Assembly (NCBI GenBank): GCA_003612285.1
Contig: RAYE01000013.1
Location: 34,824 to 98,823 of the forward strand
DNA length: 64,000 nt
Origin: a bacterium D16-51
Lineage (GTDB): Bacteria > Bacillota > Clostridia > Lachnospirales > Lachnospiraceae
Reading direction: 5' to 3'
Both the position numbers and the translations under genes were made by a program. The notes beneath the pieces were generated by a model. That model saw nothing but the letters and a program-made list of their open reading frames with translations, was not told where the DNA came from and searched no databases. Of the stretch, positions 1 to 9,239 are shown in pieces. How positions within the stretch are numbered: position 1 is the stretch's first letter; each line of letters opens with the position of its first letter.

Positions 1-174
1 GAAGAACTTACGGCAAGCCGTAAGTGGATTCTGGACTATTTTTTTGTGCGGGAACACACGAAAGAAACCGCCCATTTTTTAGAATATGGCAGTATGGTGC
101 AGTTTATTGAGGAAATTGTGGAAGAGATTTCAGGACGGCTGTTTACAGAGGGGTATCTTGCAGCAGATGCCTAA
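1..174 (+). CDS. C-terminal end of an unidentified protein (5' truncated by window edge)
   Basis: An open frame runs from the first base to a TAA at 172-174 and encodes 57 residues with a helical, acidic C-terminal pattern (FIEEIVEEISGRL near the end). The start lies outside the window. The length and helical character would fit the tail of a regulator or other small all-alpha protein, but no family motif is visible, so no function is assigned. It converges on the glutamate dehydrogenase gene and shares a bidirectional terminator with it. Confidence 0.5.
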   Translation, partial: EELTASRKWILDYFFVREHTKETAHFLEYGSMVQFIEEIVEEISGRLFTEGYLAADA

Positions 175-197
175 GCGGAGAGGATAGCAGACAAACA

Positions 198-225
198 AAA
201 AAGGCAGTTTAGATACTGCCTTTTT
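198..225. terminator. Bidirectional intrinsic terminator
   Basis: Stem AAAAAGGCAGT (198-208) pairs with ACTGCCTTTTT (215-225) around a 6-base loop. Both strands show a GC core followed by a T run, so it can end the rightward partial gene and the leftward gdhA. Confidence 0.85.
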
Positions 226-262
226 GCCGTGTTTTCTGTATTAGAGTGTGTTTAAAGATTGA

Positions 263-1955
<1,693 letters not shown>

Positions 1956-2054
1956 TATAATAGGTTTCAGAAAGTGAAAACTTTCTACTCCCACCCTATT
2001 ATACGCTGGATAACGAAAGTTATCCGACAAAAAGAGCCTTCCCAGGCTCTTTTT
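1956..2054 (+). ncRNA. Candidate structured RNA with two GAAA-capped stems and a terminator
   Basis: Outer stem TATAATAGG (1956-1964) pairs perfectly with CCTATTATA (1995-2003). It encloses a 7-bp stem AGAAAGT (1969-1975)/ACTTTCT (1980-1986) capped by GAAA. A second stem GGATAAC (2008-2014)/GTTATCC (2019-2025) is also capped by GAAA, followed at once by a terminator AAAAAGAGCC (2029-2038)/GGCTCTTTTT (2045-2054). GAAA tetraloops appear only when read on this strand, which favours rightward transcription. The asymmetric internal loop (TTTC opposite ACTCCCAC) resembles a ligand or tertiary contact site. I could not match it to a known riboswitch class. It could be a small RNA or a terminating leader upstream of the HAD gene. 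Confidence 0.5.
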
Positions 2055-2120
2055 GTTTTATATATAATTTTATAAGAAAATATAAGCTGCTGCCCATGCA
2101 GCGTCCGACGGCTTTGCTGG

Positions 2121-2160
2121 CAGGTTTTACGCATGATGGTTAGTACAGCCGTGGATAATA
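2121..2160 (+). repeat. Dispersed repeat, partial copy (matches 63883-63924)
   Basis: The stretch beginning CAGGTTTTACGCATG and passing through AGCCGTG is nearly repeated at 63883-63924, where it continues into CCGTGAATAGTAAC. That ending is also the terminal repeat of the element at 22075-22202. Confidence 0.6.
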
Positions 2161-2188
2161 ATTATAGATTAAGAAGAAAGAGGAAAAT

Positions 2189-2842
2189 ATGGTGTGGAAA
2201 TATTTATTATTTGATTTGGACGGCACATTAACAGATTCTCATGAAGGGATTGTAAATTGTATAAAGTATGCATTAGAATCGCTGCATAAACCAATCCCTG
2301 CAGAGGGTGAGCTGTTAAAGATGGTTGGTCCGCCGCTGCGGGAAGGGTTTTGTGAGGTCGCAGGGTTAAACAGCCCTGAGGCAGAGAAGGCAATACATAT
2401 ATACCGTGAGCGGTTTGGGACAGTCGGTCTTTTTGAAAACAGGCTATATGATGGTATAGAACAAGTGCTTGCCATGCTGCAGGAAAGAGGTTTCTTGTTG
2501 GTACTTGCAACATCAAAACCAGAAGAATATTCTGTCAGGATATTAGAGCATTTCAGGATAAGAAAATATTTTACGGAAATTGTTGGCAGTACAATGGATG
2601 GCTCCAGAAACAAAAAAAGCGAGATTATACAAGAGGCGCTTGTGCGTTTGGGGATTTCAGAGGAACAGAAAAAAGAAGTAATTATGATAGGAGACCGAAA
2701 GTATGATATGATAGGGGCAAAAGAATGTGATATTGCTTCATTAGGGGTATTATATGGCTTTGCCCCAGAACATGAATTGGAAGAACATAGGGCTGATTAT
2801 ATTGTAGAGGATGTTCAGGGACTGCTTTCTTTTTTTATATAG
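2189..2842 (+). CDS. HAD-superfamily hydrolase, phosphoglycolate-phosphatase-like
   Basis: A 217-residue cytosolic phosphatase of the HAD superfamily. Motif I FDLDGTLTDS provides the nucleophile and acid/base aspartates (residues 9 and 11). Motif II lies in LATSKP, the lysine of motif III is upstream of ALVRLGI, and motif IV is MIGDRKYDMIGAKECD. The cap between residues about 20 and 80 is the small helical type of the Gph/PGP group. The start is supported by AGAGGA about 8 bases upstream. The substrate cannot be told from sequence; phosphoglycolate or another small phosphoester is usual. It stands alone after the candidate RNA terminator and is followed by the MITE-like repeat. Confidence 0.88.
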   Translation: MVWKYLLFDLDGTLTDSHEGIVNCIKYALESLHKPIPAEGELLKMVGPPLREGFCEVAGLNSPEAEKAIHIYRERFGTVGLFENRLYDGIEQVLAMLQERGFLLVLATSKPEEYSVRILEHFRIRKYFTEIVGSTMDGSRNKKSEIIQEALVRLGISEEQKKEVIMIGDRKYDMIGAKECDIASLGVLYGFAPEHELEEHRADYIVEDVQGLLSFFI

Positions 2843-2895
2843 GAGATAGTTTTTGACAGGATTTCATGAAATTGTCAAATTTATATGCTATGATA

Positions 2896-3060
2896 CTAGC
2901 ACAGCGTTTCTTAGTCCCCCATACACTTAGTACTTTCTATTTCCGCCATCGCTGCGTTGTCGTCAGTCAACAATGCCACCGCATTGCCTCCTTCCTCCGC
3001 CTTGCGCTGACAAAAATAGCAGGCACTAAGTATATGGGGATTAAGGAAACGCTGTACTAG
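2896..3060. mobile_element. 165-bp MITE-like palindromic element, copy 1
   Basis: A non-coding unit bounded by CTAG on both sides with long imperfect terminal inverted repeats: CTAGCACAGCGTTTC at the left end mirrors GAAACGCTGTACTAG at the right, and complementarity continues for about 39 bases. A second copy of exactly 165 bp with the same ends and a near-identical core (for example CCACCGCATTGCCTCC) lies at 60338-60502. Size, terminal repeats, lack of a coding frame and two copies fit a miniature inverted-repeat element moved by an enzyme encoded elsewhere. The CTAG may be the duplicated target. Confidence 0.8.
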
Positions 3061-3142
3061 AGCATGTTTGAAAATTACCTTTAAACCGTCAAATTGCCGG
3101 GAGCAGTAAATTTGTGCAATATTTAATTTTCAAACACGCTCT
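3059..3142. repeat. Interspersed palindrome, AGAGC-GTTTGAAAA family
   Basis: AGAGCATGTTTGAAAATTA (3059-3077) is mirrored by TAATTTTCAAACACGCTCT (3124-3142), with one mismatch over 19 bp. It abuts the MITE-like element and ends about 13 bases before the ribosome binding site of the next gene. A related unit lies at 7404-7448. Confidence 0.75.
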
Positions 3143-3169
3143 GGGATATGATAACGGAGGGAAAAGAAG

Positions 3170-4279
3170 ATGGCAAAAGACAAGAAAAAGGCAGTGATAG
3201 TGGCTGCAGCAGTTTTTATCGTTGGGATTCTGGTCGGGATTTTTGCTGTGAATGGATACCAGGCAGTGGAAAAAAAGAAGGAAGCGAAGAAGGAAGAAGA
3301 AGCTGAGGCGAATTATGTTGCTGAAGAATGTGTAACGCTTGGGGAGTATAAGGGGATAGATATTTCTTTGGTGCCAACAGACGAGGATATTCAGATTGAA
3401 GTAGACAGCCTTTTGGAGGAACATACAGAGTATGAGCAGAAAAAAGGAATTGCGGAAGAATATGATACGGTATATGCTGAGTTTGAAGGGTATGTAGATG
3501 GGAAAAAGCAGGAAAGTACCTGTGGCAGGGAGAATATTACAATTGGCTCTGGAGACTGGCTGCCTGGCTTTGAGGAAGCCTTTATTGGGGTAAAAACAGG
3601 GACAAAGATTAAATTTTCCGTTGATGTCCCAGAGGGGGTGTATGGCGATCCTGAACTTGACGGACATACGATAGATTTTAAGGCAAAGCTTCTATATATA
3701 TGTGGAGACCCGATTGTCCCGGAATATAATGATGAATTTATTGAAGCGATTTCAAAATATAAGTCTGTAAAGGAATATAATGCATATCTGTCTGAAAAGT
3801 TAGAAAAAGAAAATGTCGAGGATAAATTGGAATTTGCGTGGACACAGGTGTTAGATAACAGCAAGGTAAACAAATATCCAAAGCCATTGATGAAGGCAGC
3901 GCGGAAGGAAGTCTTAAAGGGGTATTATGATTTGGCAGAGATCCAGGGGTATACCCGTGATGAGGTTTTCCAGAGCGTAGGCTGTGAAGATGAGCAGGAT
4001 TTTAAGGATACGCAGCTTGAGGAACTTGCACAGGATACGGTGAAAGAGGGGCTGGTAGCTGAGGCTATTGCAAATAAGGAAGGGCTCCGCTATACAGAGC
4101 AGGAATATGAAGATTTTGTAAAAGAGGAGTATGAGTTTAATACAGACAGTTATGATACAAAAAAAGCTTATGAGAAGGAAAACAGGGATTATCTGCAGCG
4201 CACAGTTTTAATGGATGTGGTAAAGAAATGGCTTGGAGAGAACTCAAACTTTGTTGTATCAGAGGAGAAAGGTGCGTAA
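3170..4279 (+). CDS. Membrane-anchored trigger-factor-like FKBP peptidyl-prolyl isomerase
   Basis: A 369-residue protein that probably helps fold exported proteins outside the membrane. Residues about 7-27 form a single hydrophobic segment (AVIVAAAVFIVGILVGIFAV) without a lipobox, so an uncleaved N-terminal anchor is likely. A charged linker follows. An FKBP-type domain spans about residues 90-180, with the family pattern IGSGDWLPGFEEAFIGVKTG and VPEGVYGDPELDG. The rest (about 185-360) is helical and resembles the C-terminal substrate-binding arms of trigger factor. True trigger factor is cytosolic and has an N-terminal ribosome-binding domain, which is replaced here by the membrane anchor. 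RBS GGAGGG precedes the ATG. It lies just upstream of another anchored protein, possibly in one transcript. Confidence 0.8.
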   Translation: MAKDKKKAVIVAAAVFIVGILVGIFAVNGYQAVEKKKEAKKEEEAEANYVAEECVTLGEYKGIDISLVPTDEDIQIEVDSLLEEHTEYEQKKGIAEEYDTVYAEFEGYVDGKKQESTCGRENITIGSGDWLPGFEEAFIGVKTGTKIKFSVDVPEGVYGDPELDGHTIDFKAKLLYICGDPIVPEYNDEFIEAISKYKSVKEYNAYLSEKLEKENVEDKLEFAWTQVLDNSKVNKYPKPLMKAARKEVLKGYYDLAEIQGYTRDEVFQSVGCEDEQDFKDTQLEELAQDTVKEGLVAEAIANKEGLRYTEQEYEDFVKEEYEFNTDSYDTKKAYEKENRDYLQRTVLMDVVKKWLGENSNFVVSEEKGA

Positions 4280-4327
4280 GGATTGCTGCTTACAGAGCAG
4301 GCTGCAGTGCGAAAGGGGCTGTGTGAT

Positions 4328-4942
4328 ATGGAGAAAAAATATGTGCTGGATGGTTACTCCTTTTCAACAATGGCAGAGTATGAACGGGCGAAAAAAGAAA
4401 AAGAGACGATTGCATATGTATCAGCTAATACAGATATGAGCAATATGAAAGAAGTTTATAAGGTATATAAGCTTGCAGTTGAGAAAAAATCATTCCAGAC
4501 TGTGTTTGGCCTGGAATATATGCAGGATTTACGCAGCCGTCTGGTTGGCTCTGGGATTATACCAGAGAATGTGATTGAGCCGGTTCCGGTAGGCAGGCCG
4601 GTTTCTGTAGTACAGGCGCGCAGGCCAGATGGGGAAGGTTCTGATTTTTCCAATGCAGCAGGTAAAATGGGCTCTGCGGCAGCTGAAAGGGAGATTAAGA
4701 AGTATCAGGAAGCATACCAAAAAGCAAAGGCTGGAAGCATAATTAAAAATTTCCTGATTGTTGTCCTTGTTTTGGTAGTAGGGGCGATGCTTTATATCAC
4801 CAGTAAATACCAGTATTCTATTTTAACATATTTTACAGACTATGAAGCGAAAATCAGGAATGAAATTGTTGATGAGTATGAAGAATGGGAAAAACAGCTT
4901 GATGAACGTGAAAAGGAGCTGGAAAGACGTCAGGCGCAGTAA
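4328..4942 (+). CDS. Uncharacterised single-pass membrane protein with C-terminal coiled coil
   Basis: A 204-residue protein of unknown function. The N-terminal 60 residues (KKYVLDGYSFSTMAEY) are soluble and followed by a low-complexity linker. One transmembrane helix (about residues 137-159, FLIVVLVLVVGAMLYITSKY) precedes a highly charged C-terminal coiled coil ending KQLDEREKELERRQ. The frame can begin earlier at a TTG, but the ATG at 4328 has AAAGGGG about 8 bases upstream and is preferred. It follows the isomerase gene by about 50 bases and precedes a response regulator, so the three could be co-transcribed. No enzymatic motif is visible. Confidence 0.75.
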   Translation: MEKKYVLDGYSFSTMAEYERAKKEKETIAYVSANTDMSNMKEVYKVYKLAVEKKSFQTVFGLEYMQDLRSRLVGSGIIPENVIEPVPVGRPVSVVQARRPDGEGSDFSNAAGKMGSAAAEREIKKYQEAYQKAKAGSIIKNFLIVVLVLVVGAMLYITSKYQYSILTYFTDYEAKIRNEIVDEYEEWEKQLDEREKELERRQAQ

Positions 4943-5008
4943 AAGCTAAGGGATTGCTTTAATTGCAGGGCAGACGTTCCAGACATGGTTTGGTGCAGGA
5001 GGCGGCTT

Positions 5009-5680
5009 ATGGATAAATTGAAAGTTTTGGTAGTAGACGATGAAGCGAGGATGCGTAAGCTTGTCAGGGATTTTCTGGTAAAGCAGGATTTTGAAGTTCT
5101 GGAGGCAGGCGATGGTGAAAAGGCGGTAGAGGTTTTTTACGAACATAAGGATATTGCACTGATTATCCTGGATGTTATGATGCCTAAAATGGATGGATGG
5201 GAGGCATGCCGTGAAATCCGCCGGTATTCGCAGGTGCCGATTATTATGCTGACAGCAAAAAGCGACGAAAAGGATGAATTGCTTGGATTTGAGCTGGGGG
5301 TGGATGAATATATTTCTAAACCATTCAGCCCCAAGATTTTGGTGGCGAGGGTAGAAGCAATCCTGCGCCGTACAAATGCAATGGGGGAGGAGAAAAAGGA
5401 GATTGGCGGGATTGTGCTTGACCAGGCGGCCCATGAAGTGACAATTGATGGAAAACAGATTGAACTGAGTTTTAAGGAGTTTGAACTGTTAGCGTATTTT
5501 ATTGAAAATCAGGGGATTGCGCTTTCCAGGGAGAGGATTTTAAATAATGTATGGAACTATGATTATTTTGGAGATGCACGGACGATTGATACCCATGTGA
5601 AAAAATTAAGGAGCAAGCTGGGCGATAAAGGGGCATTTATTAAAACGATCTGGGGGATGGGGTATAAATTTGATATTTGA
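5009..5680 (+). CDS. OmpR/PhoB-family response regulator (orphan)
   Basis: A 223-residue two-component regulator. The receiver domain shows the acidic pair (VVDDEAR), the phosphorylated aspartate in LIILDVMMPKMDGW, the conserved threonine in IIMLTAKS and the lysine in EYISKPF. The C-terminal winged helix has the usual ELSFKEFELLAYFIENQG and the recognition segment DARTIDTHVKKLRSKLGD, ending IKTIWGMGYKF. The ATG at 5009 is preferred over an in-frame ATG at 4985 because AGGAGG (4998-5003) precedes it. No histidine kinase is adjacent on either side, so its sensor must be elsewhere. Target genes are unknown. Confidence 0.93.
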   Translation: MDKLKVLVVDDEARMRKLVRDFLVKQDFEVLEAGDGEKAVEVFYEHKDIALIILDVMMPKMDGWEACREIRRYSQVPIIMLTAKSDEKDELLGFELGVDEYISKPFSPKILVARVEAILRRTNAMGEEKKEIGGIVLDQAAHEVTIDGKQIELSFKEFELLAYFIENQGIALSRERILNNVWNYDYFGDARTIDTHVKKLRSKLGDKGAFIKTIWGMGYKFDI

Positions 5681-5711
5681 AAGTTGTTGTAATGATATTT
5701 ATATAAAAAAT

Positions 5712-5830
5712 GGCACCGCCAGCGCTGGTGCCCTAGCAAGAATTGCTTCGCAATTCTTGTCGATGACCACTACGTTACAGCGTAATTTTCTATTAAATGA
5801 AAATGGCGGCGCATATGCGCCGCCATTTTT
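5712..5830 (+). terminator. Three hairpins ending in an intrinsic terminator
   Basis: GGCACC (5712-5717)/GGTGCC (5727-5732) forms the first stem. CAAGAATTGC (5737-5746)/GCAATTCTTG (5750-5759) forms the second. The third is a near-perfect palindrome at 5800-5830 (AAAATGGCGGCGCA mirrored by TGCGCCGCCATTTT) with a T run. This insulates the response regulator from the maltodextrin operon. Confidence 0.8.
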
Positions 5831-5903
5831 GTGCAATTTGCATAAAAATGGGGAAATAAATTATGCAATAAGCCAAATCGTAAAAAAAGAAGAAAAAGCT
5901 ATT

Positions 5904-5963
5904 GAAAACGTTTCCGAAACATGATAATATCTGATTATAGGAAACGTTTCCAATACATATAAT
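5904..5963 (+). promoter_or_regulatory. Promoter region with twin LacI-family operators of the maltodextrin operon
   Basis: Two palindromic boxes are present: GAAAACGTTTCC (5904-5915) and GGAAACGTTTCC (5940-5951), centres 36 bp apart. A TATAAT (5958-5963) follows the second box, which would cover the region between -35 and -10. The central CG and symmetric arms are typical of LacI/GalR sites. The likely binder is the LacI protein encoded at 10908-11948; a CcpA-type regulator could also bind such boxes. Confidence 0.8.
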
Positions 5964-6039
5964 CCCCAAATAAAAGGAATGCTATGATTGGAAAAAGATG
6001 CACTGAAATTTCATATTATCAAGAAAAGGAGAAAAGACG

Positions 6040-7371
6040 ATGAGAAAAAAACTATTAAGCGCAGTATTAAGCCTGACAATGGTTGCAACCTTATTTTCAG
6101 GATGCGGAAGTGACAGTGGAGATTCTAAGAAAGGCGGTGGTGATTCAAAAGGTAAGGTATACTATCTGAATTTTAAGCCGGAACAGGGAGATGACTGGAA
6201 GGCATTGGCAGAGGAGTATACAAAGGAAAGCGGTGTTGAGGTAAAGGTAGTAACAGCAGCATCAAATACGTATGAACAGACTTTAAAGTCAGAGATGGCA
6301 AAGAGTGATGCGCCAACATTGTTCCAGGTAAATGGCCCGGTAGGTTTGGCTACATGGAAAGATTACTGCTATGACCTGAAAGATTCTGACCTTTACAAGC
6401 AGGTAAAGAGTGATGAATTTGTTTTAAAGGACGGGGACGCTGTTCCTGGCATTGCATATGTTATTGAGACATATGGGATTATTTACAATAAGTCACTGCT
6501 TAAAAAATACTGTGAAATGGACGGGGCGAAGGTAAAAGATGCTTCTGAAATTAGCAGTTTTGCAAAGCTGAAAGAGGTAGCTGATGACATCCAGGCAAAG
6601 AAGAAAGATTTAGGGGTTGACGGTGCATTTACATCAGCAGGTATGGATTCCTCCTCTATCTGGAGATATACAACGCATCTTGCAAACCTGCCAATTTATT
6701 ATGAGTACAAAGCAGATAACGTAACTTCATCAGAGGCGATTAAAGGGACATATCTTGACCAGTATAAGCAGATGTTTGACCTCTATTTAGAGGATTCTAC
6801 CTGTGAACCGAAACTTCTTGCAAGCAAGACAGGTGATGAGTCAATGGCTGAGTTTGCAACAGGCAAGGCAGTGTTCTACCAGAATGGTACATGGGCTTAT
6901 GGCGATATCACAAAGAACGGCCTGAAAGATGAAGATTTAGGGATGCTTCCAATTTATATTGGCGTAGATGGTGAGGAAGAGCAGGGGCTTTGTACAGGTT
7001 CTGAGAACTACTGGTGTGTAAACAGCAAGGCATCAGAAGCCGACATCAAAGCAACCTTAGATTTTATGAACTGGTGTGCAACAAGTGACAAGGGACGTGA
7101 CAAAATTGCTAACACGATGGGGTTTGTAACACCGTTTAAGGCATTTGATGATGGTTATTCAGCAAAGAACCCACTGATTCAGGCAGATTCAGAACTTCTT
7201 GCAGCAGGGAAGACACCTGTTTCATGGAACTTCTCAACAATCCCTTCTGAAGAGTGGAAGAATAACCTTGGGGCAGCTTTAACAGAATATGCGCAGGGCA
7301 CAGGCAAATGGGATAATGTTAAAACAGCATTTGTTGACGGCTGGGCAGAGCAGTATCAGGCTACACACTAA
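6040..7371 (+). CDS. Maltodextrin-type ABC transporter substrate-binding lipoprotein
   Basis: A 443-residue extracellular solute-binding protein family 1 lipoprotein. The signal peptide ends in a lipobox (LFSGC, lipidated cysteine about residue 22), followed by a Gly/Ser/Asp-rich tether. The mature protein shows the MalE-type layout, with VYYLNFKPEQGDDWKALAEEYT at the start, the MAEFATGKAVFYQNGTWAY block, and SENYWCVN. It captures the sugar outside the membrane for the two permeases downstream. Maltodextrin is inferred from the adjacent 4-alpha-glucanotransferase. No ATPase is encoded in the operon, so a shared MsmX-type ATPase must energise it. AAGGAGA precedes the ATG. A hairpin repeat separates it from the permease genes and could lower their expression. 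Confidence 0.9.
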   Translation: MRKKLLSAVLSLTMVATLFSGCGSDSGDSKKGGGDSKGKVYYLNFKPEQGDDWKALAEEYTKESGVEVKVVTAASNTYEQTLKSEMAKSDAPTLFQVNGPVGLATWKDYCYDLKDSDLYKQVKSDEFVLKDGDAVPGIAYVIETYGIIYNKSLLKKYCEMDGAKVKDASEISSFAKLKEVADDIQAKKKDLGVDGAFTSAGMDSSSIWRYTTHLANLPIYYEYKADNVTSSEAIKGTYLDQYKQMFDLYLEDSTCEPKLLASKTGDESMAEFATGKAVFYQNGTWAYGDITKNGLKDEDLGMLPIYIGVDGEEEQGLCTGSENYWCVNSKASEADIKATLDFMNWCATSDKGRDKIANTMGFVTPFKAFDDGYSAKNPLIQADSELLAAGKTPVSWNFSTIPSEEWKNNLGAALTEYAQGTGKWDNVKTAFVDGWAEQYQATH

Positions 7372-7403
7372 TCAGTCAGTGACGTTGTATTAGTGGAAAA
7401 AAC

Positions 7404-7448
7404 AGAGCGTGTTTGCAGATTGCAGGAATGGATTTTCAAACACGCTCT
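7404..7448 (+). repeat. Interspersed palindrome between binding-protein and permease genes
   Basis: AGAGCGTGTTTGCAGATT at 7404 is mirrored by AATGGATTTTCAAACACGCTCT ending at 7448. It is the same family as 3059-3142. Its location could stabilise the upstream message or attenuate read-through into the permease genes. Confidence 0.7.
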
Positions 7449-7511
7449 ATCTGAATAAAAAAACAGCCGGATGGAACATCAGGCCACTTCTGAGAAAGGG
7501 AGGAGGAAAAA

Positions 7512-8354
7512 ATGAATCATTCGATTAAAAAATATTTTCCAATTTTTGTTTTGCCAACGCTGGCAGCATTTGTTATTGGATTTATTGTTCCGTTCATTCT
7601 GGGAATTTACTTATCCTTTTGTAAGTTTACAACGGTAACAGATGCTAAGTTTGTGGGGATTGAAAACTTTGTAAAAATATTTGGGGACAAAACCTTTTTG
7701 CACTCTATTTGGTTTACGGCGCTGTTTACGGTAGTATCCGTTGTAACAATTAACCTGCTGGCTTTTATTGTTGCAATGCTTTTGACAAAGGGGTTTAAAG
7801 GGACAAATATTTTCCGTACAGTATTTTTTATGCCAAACCTGATTGGCGGTATCGTTTTGGGATATATCTGGCAGATTATCTTAAATGGCGTATTGGCGCA
7901 TTTTGGGGTAACCTTACAGTACAGCGCCACATATGGCTTCTGGGGCTTGATTATCCTTATGAACTGGCAGCAGATTGGTTATATGATGATTATTTATATC
8001 GCAGGCATTCAGAATATTCCGACAGAATTAATTGAAGCAGCAAAGATTGATGGAGCGACTTCATGGCAGACTTTAAAGAATGTAACGCTGCCTATGGTAA
8101 TGCCTTCCATTACAATCTGTACATTCTTAACATTGACGAATGGCTTTAAGCTGTTCGACCAGAACCTGGCGTTGACCGGAGGCGGCCCTTCCCACCAGTC
8201 AGAAATGATGGCCCTCAACATATTTGATACCTTCTATACAAAAATCGGGTATGAGGGCGTAGGCCAGGCAAAAGCGGTTATATTCTTTATTTTGGTTGCA
8301 TTGATTGCATTTGTCCAGCTTAGGGCAACAAGGAGTAAGGAGGTGCAGCAGTAA
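7512..8354 (+). CDS. ABC sugar transporter permease, MalF type
   Basis: A 280-residue integral membrane protein with six predicted helices. The first runs through FPIFVLPTLAAFVIGFIVPF, and the last lies near VIFFILVALIAFVQL. The EAA loop that docks on the ATPase is visible as ELIEAAKIDGATSWQTLKNV followed by TLPMVMPS. It is shorter than E. coli MalF and lacks the large periplasmic insert, as is normal for Gram-positive members. RBS GGGAGGAGG precedes the ATG. The stop overlaps the next start (TAATG), indicating translational coupling to the partner permease. Confidence 0.93.
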   Translation: MNHSIKKYFPIFVLPTLAAFVIGFIVPFILGIYLSFCKFTTVTDAKFVGIENFVKIFGDKTFLHSIWFTALFTVVSVVTINLLAFIVAMLLTKGFKGTNIFRTVFFMPNLIGGIVLGYIWQIILNGVLAHFGVTLQYSATYGFWGLIILMNWQQIGYMMIIYIAGIQNIPTELIEAAKIDGATSWQTLKNVTLPMVMPSITICTFLTLTNGFKLFDQNLALTGGGPSHQSEMMALNIFDTFYTKIGYEGVGQAKAVIFFILVALIAFVQLRATRSKEVQQ

Positions 8355-9232
8355 TGGATACAAAGAAACGGACCAGGAAAGAAGAACAGTTTGGCGATAC
8401 CAGTAAGATGAAACATGGCTGGATTTTAACATTAATATTTTCAGTTCTTGCGGTAATATTTATCAGCCCGATATTTATTGTTTTGATGAATTCCTTTAAG
8501 CAGAAGTCATTTATCAACTTGCAGCCATTTTCGCTTCCAAAGGGCGATACGTTTGTAAAGTTTGAAAACTATGCCAGGGGGCTTGAACAGACAGGTTTTT
8601 TTGATGCATTTAAAAATTCCCTGATTATTACAGTGCTGTCGGTAGCTCTGATTATCCTCTGTACCTCTATGTGTGCATGGTATATTGCAAGGGTAAACAG
8701 CAAGGGGACAAATTTTTTGTATACACTCTGCCTGTTTTCCATGATTGTGCCATTCCAGATGGTAATGTTTACTTTATCAAAGGTTGCAGATATGTTAGGG
8801 CTTACAACACCGCTCGGGATTGTCATTGTCTATCTTGGGTTTGGTGCAGGTTTGTCGGTATTTATGTTTGTTGGCTTTGTAAAATCAATTCCGCTGGAAA
8901 TTGAAGAGGCAGCTATGATTGATGGCTGTAATCCGCTTCAGACGTATTTCCAGGTGGTTTTCCCGATTTTAAAGCCTACCTGTATCACGGTTGCAATTTT
9001 GCAGGCAATGTGGGTATGGAACGATTATCTTCTTCCATATCTGGTACTTGATATTACAGAGTATAAAACGATTCCGATTGCAATCCAGTATCTGAAAGGC
9101 GGGTATGGTTCCGTTGACTGGGGCGCAATGATGGCAATGCTGGTTCTGGCAATTATTCCAATCGTTATATTCTATATGGCATGCCAGAAGCATATTATCA
9201 AGGGCGTAATTGCAGGCGCAGTGAAAGGATAA
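8354..9232 (+). CDS. ABC sugar transporter permease, MalG type
   Basis: A 292-residue six-helix permease, partner of the preceding gene. The EAA loop reads LEIEEAAMIDGCNPLQTYF followed by QVVFPILKP, and the C-terminus ends with the family pattern QKHIIKGVIAGAVKG. A charged N-terminal extension of about 25 residues precedes the first helix (ILTLIFSVLAVIFISPIFIV). It starts inside the TAA of the upstream gene. The 4-alpha-glucanotransferase gene starts 7 bases after its stop, confirming a single operon. Confidence 0.93.
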   Translation: MDTKKRTRKEEQFGDTSKMKHGWILTLIFSVLAVIFISPIFIVLMNSFKQKSFINLQPFSLPKGDTFVKFENYARGLEQTGFFDAFKNSLIITVLSVALIILCTSMCAWYIARVNSKGTNFLYTLCLFSMIVPFQMVMFTLSKVADMLGLTTPLGIVIVYLGFGAGLSVFMFVGFVKSIPLEIEEAAMIDGCNPLQTYFQVVFPILKPTCITVAILQAMWVWNDYLLPYLVLDITEYKTIPIAIQYLKGGYGSVDWGAMMAMLVLAIIPIVIFYMACQKHIIKGVIAGAVKG

Positions 9233-9239
9233 GGATATT

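Noticed and set aside
1969..2025. Possible match of the 1956-2054 RNA to guanine or preQ1 riboswitches
   Set aside because: Words such as TTTCTAC and ACCC occur, but the conserved core order and junctions of these classes are absent.
2866..3060. A 64-codon open frame after the HAD gene
   Set aside because: It lies almost wholly inside the 165-bp inverted-repeat element, has no ribosome binding site, and the repeat copy at 60338 does not preserve it.
5670..5924. An 84-codon frame after the response regulator
   Set aside because: It runs through three hairpins, the terminator and the first operator and has no start signal.
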